The notes: generated by a model from the letters alone, not told the origin. A stretch of 6,862 bases of DNA from Melioribacteraceae bacterium (GCA_015486905.1 WFQV01000337.1:1-6862); one strand, 5' to 3'. Counted from the stretch's first letter, positions 1 to 6,061 are shown. Made by a program: numbers and translations.

Positions 1-28
1 GCCCTGTGAAGCTTGTTGTCTTTTTCAA

Positions 29-48
29 CCGTCGGATGAATCCGACGG
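29..48. repeat. Short palindrome, 9-bp arms (REP-like)
   Basis: Arms CCGTCGGAT (29-37) and ATCCGACGG (40-48) are perfectly complementary around a central GA. As RNA or single-stranded DNA this would fold into a tight GC-rich hairpin. No T-tract follows on either strand, so it is not a standard intrinsic terminator. It has the same architecture as the palindrome at 656-675 and shares its CCGTC/GACGG outer stem with the hairpin at 201-214. I infer a REP-type dispersed element; copy number in the genome cannot be judged here. Confidence 0.6.
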
Positions 49-151
49 CAATGCCGGATAGAACCCAAGAAAATGCGGACTTTTTCACTGTCATTTCAAC
101 TGAACGAAGCATGGCCAGTCGTTCCTTAGCGTACTCCACAATATTCAACTT

Positions 152-167
152 TGTTCATCAATGAACA
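152..167. repeat. 7-bp inverted repeat
   Basis: TGTTCAT (152-158) and ATGAACA (161-167) form a perfect inverted repeat with a 2-nt centre. It directly precedes the 8-nt word array and follows a word, ATTCAACTTTGTTCA (143-157), that recurs with one change at 5991-6005. It could be an operator-like site but no adjacent gene start supports that. Confidence 0.4.
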
Positions 168-168
168 T

Positions 169-200
169 CCATTTATCCATTTGTCCACTCATCCAAAATG
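169..200. repeat. Degenerate tandem array of 8-nt CC-led units
   Basis: Four consecutive octamers begin with CCA: CCATTTAT, CCATTTGT, CCACTCAT and CCAAAATG. The same 8-nt periodicity, with the identical unit CCATTTGT, reappears at 5830-5861. This is a microsatellite-like array that has partly decayed. It lies outside any credible gene. Confidence 0.5.
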
Positions 201-214
201 CCGTCGGGAGACGG
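201..214. repeat. CCGTC/GACGG hairpin
   Basis: CCGTC (201-205), loop GGGA (206-209) and GACGG (210-214) form a perfect 5-bp stem with a GGGA tetraloop, starting immediately after the 8-nt array. The stem sequence equals the outer stem of the palindrome at 29-48, so the two are probably related REP-like elements. No U-tract follows within a few bases, which argues against a terminator. Confidence 0.45.
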
Positions 215-417
215 TGTGTTGAAAAATTAGAACTTTTAACTACGCCAAACATTTCGATTGATTTCTTCATTTCGATACCTTCGGCATCGTTTTTGTTTTT
301 CCAAATTTTCTTCTACAAACATTCAATCCCTTTGGTGTCGGTCATTTTTCAAACCTATTCACCCTTTCCCCGCATTCTGCAGGGAGAGGTTCTCAAAACA
401 CACAAAGAATCAGCCCT

Positions 418-454
418 CCCTCCTGCCTGCCCCGCCTACCGGCAGGCAGGAGGG
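418..454. repeat. Strong stem-loop with 14-bp perfect stem
   Basis: Left arm CCCTCCTGCCTGCC (418-431) and right arm GGCAGGCAGGAGGG (441-454) are exact reverse complements around a 9-nt loop. This is the strongest hairpin in the window. It is not followed by a T-run on either strand. The minus-strand reading of 434-450 is identical over 17 nt to 2466-2482, so loop plus right arm carry a dispersed repeat. I read it as a short interspersed palindromic element and not as a terminator or riboswitch. Confidence 0.6.
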
Positions 455-594
455 AAAGGGTGGGTTGGGAAAAATAAGGAAAGCTAACAATGCGATAAAA
501 TGCTTAAAACAATGTCACATAGATTGACCTTTTCCCCACATTTTGCGGAGCTTTTTGTAATGACTGAACAGTGCTTTTAATACAACCCTGAAAA

Positions 595-653
595 AATTAG
601 ATATTTCTTATTCCCTGCGGAGTTTACCTTGCATTGGCGGAGGATATCTAATT
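595..653. repeat. Widely spaced 10-bp inverted repeat
   Basis: AATTAGATAT (595-604) and ATATCTAATT (644-653) are perfect reverse complements separated by 39 nt. The right arm abuts the palindrome at 656-675. A near-copy of the right arm and the bases after it (ATATCTATTAGCCA) occurs at 2357-2370. The arrangement could mark the ends of a very small palindromic repeat unit, but AT-rich arms of this length can also arise by chance. Confidence 0.35.
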
Positions 654-655
654 AG

Positions 656-675
656 CCACGGGTTTCAACCCGTGG
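656..675. repeat. Short palindrome, 9-bp arms (REP-like)
   Basis: Arms CCACGGGTT (656-664) and AACCCGTGG (667-675) pair perfectly around TC. The element sits 73 bp upstream of the prfA start codon and no T-run follows. The layout of two 9-nt arms around a 2-nt centre matches the element at 29-48 although the sequence differs. The type is reminiscent of REP palindromes that accompany RAYT-family transposases, but no such transposase is in the window. It could fold in the 5' leader of prfA if transcription starts upstream of it. Confidence 0.6.
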
Positions 676-748
676 GTGCGACTTTCTTGTGGATTCAGAG
701 AAAATCAGAGACAATTTTACTATTTTTAAGTTCAATTTTTGAGGAATT

Positions 749-1822
749 ATGGACTTCGTAGAGAAATTAAAAGATATCAAAGCAAAGTTTGAAGATATTA
801 ATCGTCAGCTTTCCGACCCCGCAATTATGTCAGATCAGGAAAAGTTAATTAGTCTTAGCAAAAAAAGAAGCGAGCTTGAGGAAATCGTTTCCGTTTACGA
901 CCGTTATGAGAAGGTAGAAGACGAAATAGATGAGAATCTGAGAATAATAGACGAGGAAGATGACAGCGAGTTAATTTCATTTGCCAAAGAGGAATTGGAA
1001 TCGCTTAAAGAAGAAAGGGATGAATTGGAAGAGAAAATAAAACTCCTTCTTATTCCCAGAGACCCCAACGATGATAAAAACGTAATAATGGAAATACGGC
1101 AGGGTACCGGGGGCGAAGAAGCGGCTCTCTTTGCTTCCGACTTACTGCGAATGTACACACGTTTTGCCGAACTTAAAGGTTGGAAATTTGAGTTAATTGA
1201 TTTGAACGAATCTTCCGGTTTGGGCGGAATAAAAGAAGCCACTGTTTCAATAAGCGGCAAAAGTGTTTACGGCGATTTGAAGTTTGAAAGCGGTGTTCAC
1301 AGAGTCCAACGCGTTCCTCTTACCGAAGCAAGCGGCAGAATTCACACCTCCGCCGCCTCCGTAGCGGTTCTCCCAGAAGTGGAAGACGTTGAGGTGGACA
1401 TTGACCCGAGTGAGTTAAAGATTGACGTTTACCGCAGCGGCGGCGCAGGCGGGCAAAACGTAAACAAAGTAGAAACAGCCATTAGAATCACTCATCTTCC
1501 GACGGGAATAGTAGTTCAATGCCAGGACGAACGTTCTCAATTAAAGAATCGGCACAAGGCAATGAAGGTATTAAAAGCAAGACTTTACGACATTAAAGTT
1601 CGGGAACAAACGGATGAAATTGCCGCACAGCGTAAATCTATGGTTAAAAGCGGCGACAGAAGTGAAAAAATCAGGACTTACAATTATCCCCAAAACCGTG
1701 TTACTGATCACAGAATAGGGCTGACGCTTTACAACCTTTCCAACATAATGGAGGGGGATTTGTTTGAATTAATTGAGAAATTAAAAATTGCGGACAGAGC
1801 GGAAAAGTTGAAGAACGGTTAA
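749..1822 (+). CDS. prfA: Peptide chain release factor 1 (RF1)
   Basis: RF1 reads UAA and UAG in the ribosomal A site and triggers hydrolysis of peptidyl-tRNA, ending translation in the cytoplasm. The 357 residues match the usual RF1 length of about 360. Residues 1-100 are the charged, helical N-terminal domain. The stop-codon anticodon loop shows P190-L191-T192, the P-x-T form that distinguishes RF1 from the SPF of RF2. The catalytic GGQ is at 234-236 within SGGAGGQNVNK, followed by the conserved THLPTGIVV and CQDERSQ segments. Q236 is the residue methylated by PrmC in studied bacteria; prmC is not next to the gene here. A GAGGA Shine-Dalgarno (741-745) stands 3 nt before ATG, a rather short gap. 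The stop codon shares TTAA with the stop of the converging minus-strand gene, so no terminator fits between them. Identification is near certain. Confidence 0.97.
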   Translation: MDFVEKLKDIKAKFEDINRQLSDPAIMSDQEKLISLSKKRSELEEIVSVYDRYEKVEDEIDENLRIIDEEDDSELISFAKEELESLKEERDELEEKIKLLLIPRDPNDDKNVIMEIRQGTGGEEAALFASDLLRMYTRFAELKGWKFELIDLNESSGLGGIKEATVSISGKSVYGDLKFESGVHRVQRVPLTEASGRIHTSAASVAVLPEVEDVEVDIDPSELKIDVYRSGGAGGQNVNKVETAIRITHLPTGIVVQCQDERSQLKNRHKAMKVLKARLYDIKVREQTDEIAAQRKSMVKSGDRSEKIRTYNYPQNRVTDHRIGLTLYNLSNIMEGDLFELIEKLKIADRAEKLKNG

Positions 1823-2088
1823 TTTTTTTCTTTAAAATTTTCAAGAAAACGAATAAGGAAAGAAAGAATAAATCCTATTGTAGAAAGTAATAAATCATAA
1901 ACGTCAACTTCAAAGATGTTTTGGATACCCATCAAATAAGCAAATAATTTAGTTAAAATTAAAATAGTGAAGAAAGCGGCAAAACCGCCGATGCCGGCTT
2001 TAAGCGGTGAGAAAACAAATTTAGAGATTAATTCGTTTAAGGCTTTTTCCTTTTTTGCTACCTGTTTTTTACTTACTGCCTCTAACAT
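1819..2088 (-). CDS. Small two-helix membrane protein, unknown function
   Basis: The 89-residue product has a lysine-rich amphipathic N-terminus (residues 1-30, including KKQVAKKEK), a hydrophobic helix at about 31-53 (AGIGGFAAFFTILILTKLF), a short acidic loop near 60-64 and a second helix at about 65-82, then a charged tail. I expect an inner-membrane hairpin protein. I recognise no family and assign no function. The ATG at 2088 is chosen because GAGGA (minus strand, 2097-2093) lies 4 nt upstream; a longer frame back to 2157 would begin with TTG and add 23 residues without support. The gene converges on prfA and shares its final TTAA. It has no same-strand neighbour within the window, so context gives no clue to its job. 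The coding call rests on the ribosome site and the coherent membrane topology. Confidence 0.6.
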   Translation of the reverse strand: MLEAVSKKQVAKKEKALNELISKFVFSPLKAGIGGFAAFFTILILTKLFAYLMGIQNIFEVDVYDLLLSTIGFILSFLIRFLENFKEKN

Positions 2089-2223
2089 TGTATCCTCAAA
2101 ATTTTTGCTTTCAAAAATAATGGGAAAAGTCCAAAGTAGAAGTGACACAAAGCACAAACAAAAATTCCCAGCCCGTTTAATAGTAAAGTTTTTTAAATGG
2201 ATTAAAGATTTGTTAAATTGATT

Positions 2224-2272
2224 TTTAAAAAATCGGAATTTAATAATGAAACTAACATTATTGATTTTTAAA
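2224..2272. repeat. AT-rich inverted repeat
   Basis: An inner pair AATAATG (2242-2248) / CATTATT (2256-2262) is flanked on the right by GATTTTTAAA (2263-2272), which complements TTTAAAAAATC (2224-2234) apart from one extra A. The left side has 7 unpaired bases between the two stem parts. The whole could fold as a bulged hairpin. AT-rich composition makes chance pairing plausible, so support is modest. Confidence 0.3.
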
Positions 2273-2465
2273 CATATAACTTGTCCCGACTTGGCGGGAA
2301 GGGAATGATTATTAGATTTGCATACACATAAAAGGCGTTTTTTACTGGAGGTTGAAATATCTATTAGCCAAAAGCTTTAAGAATCTCCGCAGATGAAACT
2401 GCCATTACAACTAAGGACAAAAGACTATAGCCTTAGCGCGGCAAGCCGCAATTATGAATGATGAA

Positions 2466-2482
2466 CCTGCCTGCCGGTAGGC
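2466..2482. repeat. 17-nt dispersed repeat core
   Basis: CCTGCCTGCCGGTAGGC here is identical to the minus-strand reading of 434-450. The sequence is itself nearly palindromic around CCGG, with one G-T mismatch in the stem. A GC-rich 17-nt match in surrounding AT-rich spacer DNA is unlikely by chance, so these are two copies of one interspersed element. In this copy AATTATGAAT words lie on both sides. Confidence 0.55.
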
Positions 2483-2706
2483 AAGTTTTGAATTATGAAT
2501 TAAAAACTTTACAGCAAAAATTTCTTGACAAAAAAAAATTTGAGCGACAATACTATAGAGCATGAACATGAAATTTTAACTTACTTAGCTGAAAAATTTT
2601 CCCAATAATATTTAGGTAAGGAATTTTATCCTTGTTCTGAAAAGTCAATATTTTGAAAAGTTATTTTTTGCCTATTATTAATATTACTACATTTAGAAAT
2701 AAAAAC

Positions 2707-4566
2707 ATGAAAATAAAATCCAAATTATTTTTTACGCTTTTCAATATTCTTTTTATTTCTTCCGTTTTGTTTGCGCAAGTTCACTTTGATGCGGATTTTG
2801 AAAGCGGAAACATCAACAAGGTTAAACAAGTAGATTCCACACATTACGAAGTAACTACACGCAAAGATATCGGCGGACGGTGGTTTTATTTTAGAATGAT
2901 AGGGGTAAAGAACAAGAAGATAGGTGTAACCGTCACCACAAGCGATGTTGACCGTCCGATGTATTCTTACGACAACAAAAATTTTGTCCGCTTTACAAAG
3001 GAGGAAGCACCTTACGTTGATTATTTTGAGAAGAAATACGAGTGCGATACTGTTTACATTGCTTATTACACTCCTTACACATTTAGCTATTTACAGTCAC
3101 GTATTTTGCAATGGAGACAAAGCCCTTACGTTACAAGTGTGGATACAATAGGCTACGGTAAAAAAGGCTTACCGTTGCAGGACATTGTAATTACCGACCC
3201 GTTCGTTCCGTCTTCACAAAAACTGCAAGTGTGGATTCATGCACGTACTCATCCGGGTGAAACTCCCGGCTCTTTTCATTTCGACGGAATAGTGCAAACT
3301 CTTTTAAGCGATGACCCGGTAATCGAATATTACAGACAGAAAGTTGTGTTTCATTTAATCCCTTTTGTAAATCCCGAGGGAGTTTACTACGGATTTTCGC
3401 GTACGAATACAGATTACGTTGACTTGGAGCGTCAATGGGCGAAGGATGACAGCACAGTAGCTCCCGAAGTGCTTGCGTTACGAAATCACTTAAAGGAAGT
3501 TAACTCACAAAAATTGATTTCAGTTTTTCAAAATATTCACTCACAAGCTTCCTCACAATGTACTTTCTGGATTCACACTGCAAGCTCCACTTCGGAAAAG
3601 TACTACCGGCTTGAACATCAATTTGCAAACCTTGCCACCTCGGACATCCCTTATTTTGTGCAAGATGATTACAGTTACTCTAATTTGAAAAGTTATTTCC
3701 CCGAGGGATTCATCTGGAACCATTACGGTGACAAGATTGTTGCTCTTACTTACGAAACCCCTTACGATTATTACTCGGACGGCGAAGAAGTAACAAATGA
3801 AAACCTTTACAAAATAGGCAGGCGGGACGTTTACGCAATAGGTGAGTTTTTGAAACTTTCCCACCCTCACAGAATTGTTTTGGACAATGAAGATGCAACG
3901 GTAACGGGTAATTGGCAAAGGGACTCAAGCGGAATAGAATTCTTTGGGAATTATTTCCTTGCTTCCGCACCGGGTAGCGGGGAAAATAAAATTACTTATT
4001 CCAGCGGTAATATTGAAAAAGGGGAATACGACGTTTACGCTTGGTACCCGACAAATCCAAATTTTGCTTACGATGCAAAGTTCAAAGTTGAAGGCGGAGG
4101 TGAAACAAAGCTAATCGAAAAGACCGAAAGAACCGCCGGTGCTCAGTGGAATTTTTTGACTGAGGTAAACTTGCAAAACGGAGGGGAAATAAAAATCACA
4201 CTTACAAACGATGCAGGTGACACGGTTGCAGCGGATGCTTTTAGAATTATTTACCGAGGCGAGCCTTCGGAAGTTAAAGAGCATTTGGTTGTAAAGAATT
4301 TCAAATTATGGCAGAATTATCCCAATCCCTTTAACCCAAGCACGAGAATATCTTTCGATTTAAACAAAGCCGGCAATGTGAAACTAACGGTGTACAATTC
4401 ATTGGGAGAGCAGGTAACCGTACTTTTGGATTCTTCCTACGGCAAAGGTCATTACGAAGTTGTCTTTGATGCGCGGAAGAAAGGAACGCTTGCAAGCGGA
4501 GTTTACTATTACCGTTTGACTTTCAACGGCAGAAGCGTTACGAAACCGATGGTACTGTTAAAGTAA
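2707..4566 (+). CDS. Secreted M14 metallocarboxypeptidase, CCP-like, with golvesin-like and T9SS sorting domains
   Basis: A predicted zinc carboxypeptidase of 619 residues, removing C-terminal amino acids from an unknown extracellular substrate. Residues 1-23 are a Sec signal peptide (KIKSK, hydrophobic core, cleavage near VLFA-Q). About 26-130 resembles the N-terminal beta domain of cytosolic carboxypeptidases (FESGN at 31, WFYFR at 59). The catalytic domain carries zinc ligands H182 and E185 in HPGE, probable third ligand H278 (NIHS), and the general base E350 in LTYETP. R232 and R242 sit where substrate-binding arginines occur, but the usual DLNR reads DLER at 239-242. Residues about 390-517 (LDNEDA to VAADAFRI) match the golvesin/Xly carbohydrate-binding-like domain. 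Residues 533-619 are a T9SS type A sorting domain (QNYPNPFNP, ending VLLK). The ATG at 2707 is preferred over an upstream TTG at 2653 because it begins the signal peptide; no clear Shine-Dalgarno is present. The last 9 bp overlap the converging asparaginase gene. Family is secure, substrate is not. Confidence 0.9.
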   Translation: MKIKSKLFFTLFNILFISSVLFAQVHFDADFESGNINKVKQVDSTHYEVTTRKDIGGRWFYFRMIGVKNKKIGVTVTTSDVDRPMYSYDNKNFVRFTKEEAPYVDYFEKKYECDTVYIAYYTPYTFSYLQSRILQWRQSPYVTSVDTIGYGKKGLPLQDIVITDPFVPSSQKLQVWIHARTHPGETPGSFHFDGIVQTLLSDDPVIEYYRQKVVFHLIPFVNPEGVYYGFSRTNTDYVDLERQWAKDDSTVAPEVLALRNHLKEVNSQKLISVFQNIHSQASSQCTFWIHTASSTSEKYYRLEHQFANLATSDIPYFVQDDYSYSNLKSYFPEGFIWNHYGDKIVALTYETPYDYYSDGEEVTNENLYKIGRRDVYAIGEFLKLSHPHRIVLDNEDATVTGNWQRDSSGIEFFGNYFLASAPGSGENKITYSSGNIEKGEYDVYAWYPTNPNFAYDAKFKVEGGGETKLIEKTERTAGAQWNFLTEVNLQNGGEIKITLTNDAGDTVAADAFRIIYRGEPSEVKEHLVVKNFKLWQNYPNPFNPSTRISFDLNKAGNVKLTVYNSLGEQVTVLLDSSYGKGHYEVVFDARKKGTLASGVYYYRLTFNGRSVTKPMVLLK

Positions 4567-5517
4567 GTAGGGCGCTTTTTTAAGGCGCATTCTTCTCCTG
4601 TTCCCAACCGTGTAAGCGAAACCGTCGAGGAAAGAGTACCCTCCCACTTCTCCGTCTTTGTTAATTGCAATGTAACAAATCTGATGGTGTGCTTTTTTCT
4701 GGTATTTCTTGCTTCGTTCGACCGCTATCTTGCATGCTTCAGTTGGTGAGTAACCTTCGCGCATTTTCTCAACCACAAGGAAACTTCCTGCCGTTTTAAT
4801 TGCCAATTCGCCTAAGCCTGTTGAGGCGGCGCCTCCTACTTTGTTGTCAACGTAAAGTCCGGCGCCGATAATAGGAGAGTCGCCCACTCTTCCGTGGACC
4901 TTAAAAGCCCAACCGCTTGTGGAGACTGCGCCGCTCAAATTGCCTTGTTTATCAATTGCCAGCATTCCTATTGTGTCGTGGTTTCTGTCTTTGAATTTTT
5001 TGAATTTCAGCCATTTCTCCCATCTCTCTTTAGCTTTGTTGGTCAGGAGGTTTTCGGCTTTAAATCCATTTTCAATTGCAAACTCGAACGCTCCTTCACC
5101 TACGAGCAAAACATGAGGGGTTTTCTCCATTACCAATCGCGCTACGGAAACAGGGTGTTTAATATTTTGAAGGAAAGCAACAGCGCCTGCGTTACCGTTC
5201 CAATCCATTACCGAAGCATCCAGTGTTACTTTCCCCTCCGCATCGGGAAGTCCGCCGTAGCCAACGCTTAAAACGTTCGGGTCCGCTTCGATTATTTTTA
5301 TTCCCGCTTCAATAGCATCCAAACTTGATTTACCTTCGTTAATTAAAGCCATTGCTGTTTTTCCGGGTACGGGTCCGTAATCCCAAGTGTAAATTACCTT
5401 TGGTTCCGAAACACCTTTCAGCTTTTGGGGATAATTTAAATTCCAAACTCCGTTGAATAAAAGGGAAGTTGTTGCAAGCCCTCCGACCTTAACAAATTGA
5501 CGGCGCGAATATTTCAT
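4558..5517 (-). CDS. Tat-exported glycosylasparaginase (N4-(beta-N-acetylglucosaminyl)-L-asparaginase)
   Basis: An N-terminal nucleophile hydrolase that cleaves the bond between N-acetylglucosamine and the asparagine side chain, releasing aspartate during glycoprotein breakdown. Residues 4-10 (SRRQFVK) form a twin-arginine signal followed by a hydrophobic stretch, so folded export to the periplasm is expected; a clean AxA cleavage site is not evident. The self-processing site is H180-D181-T182: cleavage before T182 creates the beta subunit with Thr as nucleophile. Residues matching the characterised Flavobacterium enzyme keep their spacing: T200, R210 and D213 in GRVGDSP, and T233-G234. W45 near the start of the mature chain fits the substrate-site tryptophan. 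Length, 319 residues, is normal. The start has AAGGA 7 nt before ATG. The gene converges on the M14 peptidase and overlaps it by 9 bp. A related isoaspartyl peptidase activity is possible but the HDTIG signature favours glycosylasparaginase. Confidence 0.93.
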   Translation of the reverse strand: MKYSRRQFVKVGGLATTSLLFNGVWNLNYPQKLKGVSEPKVIYTWDYGPVPGKTAMALINEGKSSLDAIEAGIKIIEADPNVLSVGYGGLPDAEGKVTLDASVMDWNGNAGAVAFLQNIKHPVSVARLVMEKTPHVLLVGEGAFEFAIENGFKAENLLTNKAKERWEKWLKFKKFKDRNHDTIGMLAIDKQGNLSGAVSTSGWAFKVHGRVGDSPIIGAGLYVDNKVGGAASTGLGELAIKTAGSFLVVEKMREGYSPTEACKIAVERSKKYQKKAHHQICYIAINKDGEVGGYSFLDGFAYTVGNRRRMRLKKAPYLL

Positions 5518-6061
5518 TTGGTTTTCCTTGTTGTTAATAATTTGTTCAAAAAGTGTTATTTAAAATACGTGTTAAAATTGAATAATGCTTGAAAAACTAA
5601 TTAAACCGGCAAAAGTCAAAAATGATATTTGATTTTTAGTTTTGGAGGTTAACTTTAAATCTGTAGGATGCTGATTGGGCAATAGAACACGGATGACACG
5701 GATTGTTGCGGGATTTTCACGGAGGGAATGGGACGCTGATTTTCATGATGAGTTATGATTTCCGCGGATTGGACAATTAAAAATTAGAAAGTCAAAATTA
5801 AAAAGTAAAAATTTGCTGTTATCTGATATCCAATCATCCAATCATCCATTTGTCCCATTGAACCTCTAAACTTCTAAACCGCCGAAGGCGAACTAAACTC
5901 CTAAACTAAGACTGAATGAATTACGATTGACGAGCTTCGAACGACGAATTACAATCGCTGTTCCCTATTATCTGCTCTCTTTTTTGCACCATTCAACATT
6001 GTTCACTTGCTTGCTTCGATTCACGAAACTTTTTCTGTTGATTTAGGTGTAAATTTCTTTA
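5518..6061. other. Non-coding stretch with degenerate microrepeats
   Basis: No gene is seen. On the minus strand it is the 5' region of the asparaginase and the 3' flank of the BNR-repeat gene; no stem-plus-T terminator stands out after the latter. It contains a 9-nt direct repeat ACACGGATG/ACACGGATT (5687-5704), an 8-nt word array (5830-5861), CTAAACT-type words on both sides of a CGCC-GAA-GGCG mini-hairpin (5880-5890), CGATTG (5924-5929) with its inverse CAATCG (5952-5957), and ATTCAACATTGTTCA (5991-6005), which is 14/15 identical to 143-157. Confidence 0.65.
5830..5861. repeat. Degenerate tandem array of 8-nt CC-led units
   Basis: CCAATCAT, CCAATCAT, CCATTTGT and CCCATTGA follow each other in 8-nt register; the first two are identical. 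Unit CCATTTGT and the 12-nt word ATCCATTTGTCC are shared with the array at 169-200. The array lies between the asparaginase and BNR-repeat genes, in non-coding DNA. Confidence 0.5.

Larger units (their letters stand above)
1..748. other. Non-coding, repeat-rich stretch upstream of prfA
   Basis: I see no convincing gene here. The open frames present have low-complexity, unlike-protein translations and run across the palindromes. The stretch holds a 9-2-9 palindrome (29-48), a 7-bp inverted repeat (152-167), a run of CC-led 8-nt words (169-200), a CCGTC/GACGG hairpin (201-214), a 14-bp stem-loop (418-454), a widely spaced 10-bp inverted repeat (595-653) and a second 9-2-9 palindrome (656-675). 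Two loosely similar segments, around 361-384 and 527-550, look like diverged copies of one word. No tRNA or rRNA is recognisable. The prfA promoter should lie near its right end, but I cannot assign one. Confidence 0.7.
2089..2706. other. Non-coding divergent region between membrane protein and M14 gene
   Basis: This stretch separates two divergent genes and should hold both promoters. I see no gene in it. It contains an AT-rich inverted repeat (2224-2272), a small TCCCG/CGGGA hairpin (2284-2299), the near-copy ATATCTATTAGCCA (2357-2370), a GCGGC-AA-GCCGC palindrome (2438-2449), the dispersed 17-nt core at 2466-2482, and AATTATGAAT words on both sides of that core (about 2450 and 2490). The last 200 bp before the M14 gene are strongly AT-rich. 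A TTGACA hexamer lies at 2525-2530 but without a well-spaced -10 box. Confidence 0.6.

Noticed and set aside
418..454. The 14-bp stem-loop as an intrinsic terminator or riboswitch
   Set aside because: No T-run follows on either strand, no gene ends just before it, and it shares sequence with a dispersed repeat.
161..487. Open frame of 108 codons on + in the left spacer
   Set aside because: The translation is low-complexity, crosses the 8-nt array, two hairpins and a repeat core, and has no ribosome site or recognisable domain. An overlapping frame at 258-527 is equally unsupported.
904..1260. Minus-strand open frame of 118 codons inside prfA
   Set aside because: A serine-rich antisense shadow of the charged prfA N-terminal region, with no independent coding evidence.
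2089..2157. N-terminal extension of the small membrane protein to TTG at 2157
   Set aside because: The ATG at 2088 has a GAGGA site 4 nt upstream; the extension has none.
2525..2556. TTGACA (2525-2530) with TACTAT (2551-2556) as a sigma-70-type promoter of the M14 gene
   Set aside because: The spacing of 20 nt is too long and other -10 candidates fit worse. Bacteroidota-type promoters use different boxes; a TTTG/TAcaTTTa pair at 2667-2695 has non-consensus spacing too. Neither is firm enough to list.
2653..2706. N-terminal extension of the M14 protein from TTG at 2653
   Set aside because: It would add 18 residues in front of a clean signal peptide that begins at the ATG at 2707, and TTG has no ribosome site.
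4569..4590. GCGC...GGCGC with a T6 run just after the M14 stop as a terminator
   Set aside because: The T-run lies in the loop and not after the stem, the stem has a bulge, and the bases encode the asparaginase C-terminus.
169..5861. The short repeats as a CRISPR array
   Set aside because: Units are 8 nt long without spacers, differ from each other, and no cas gene is present.
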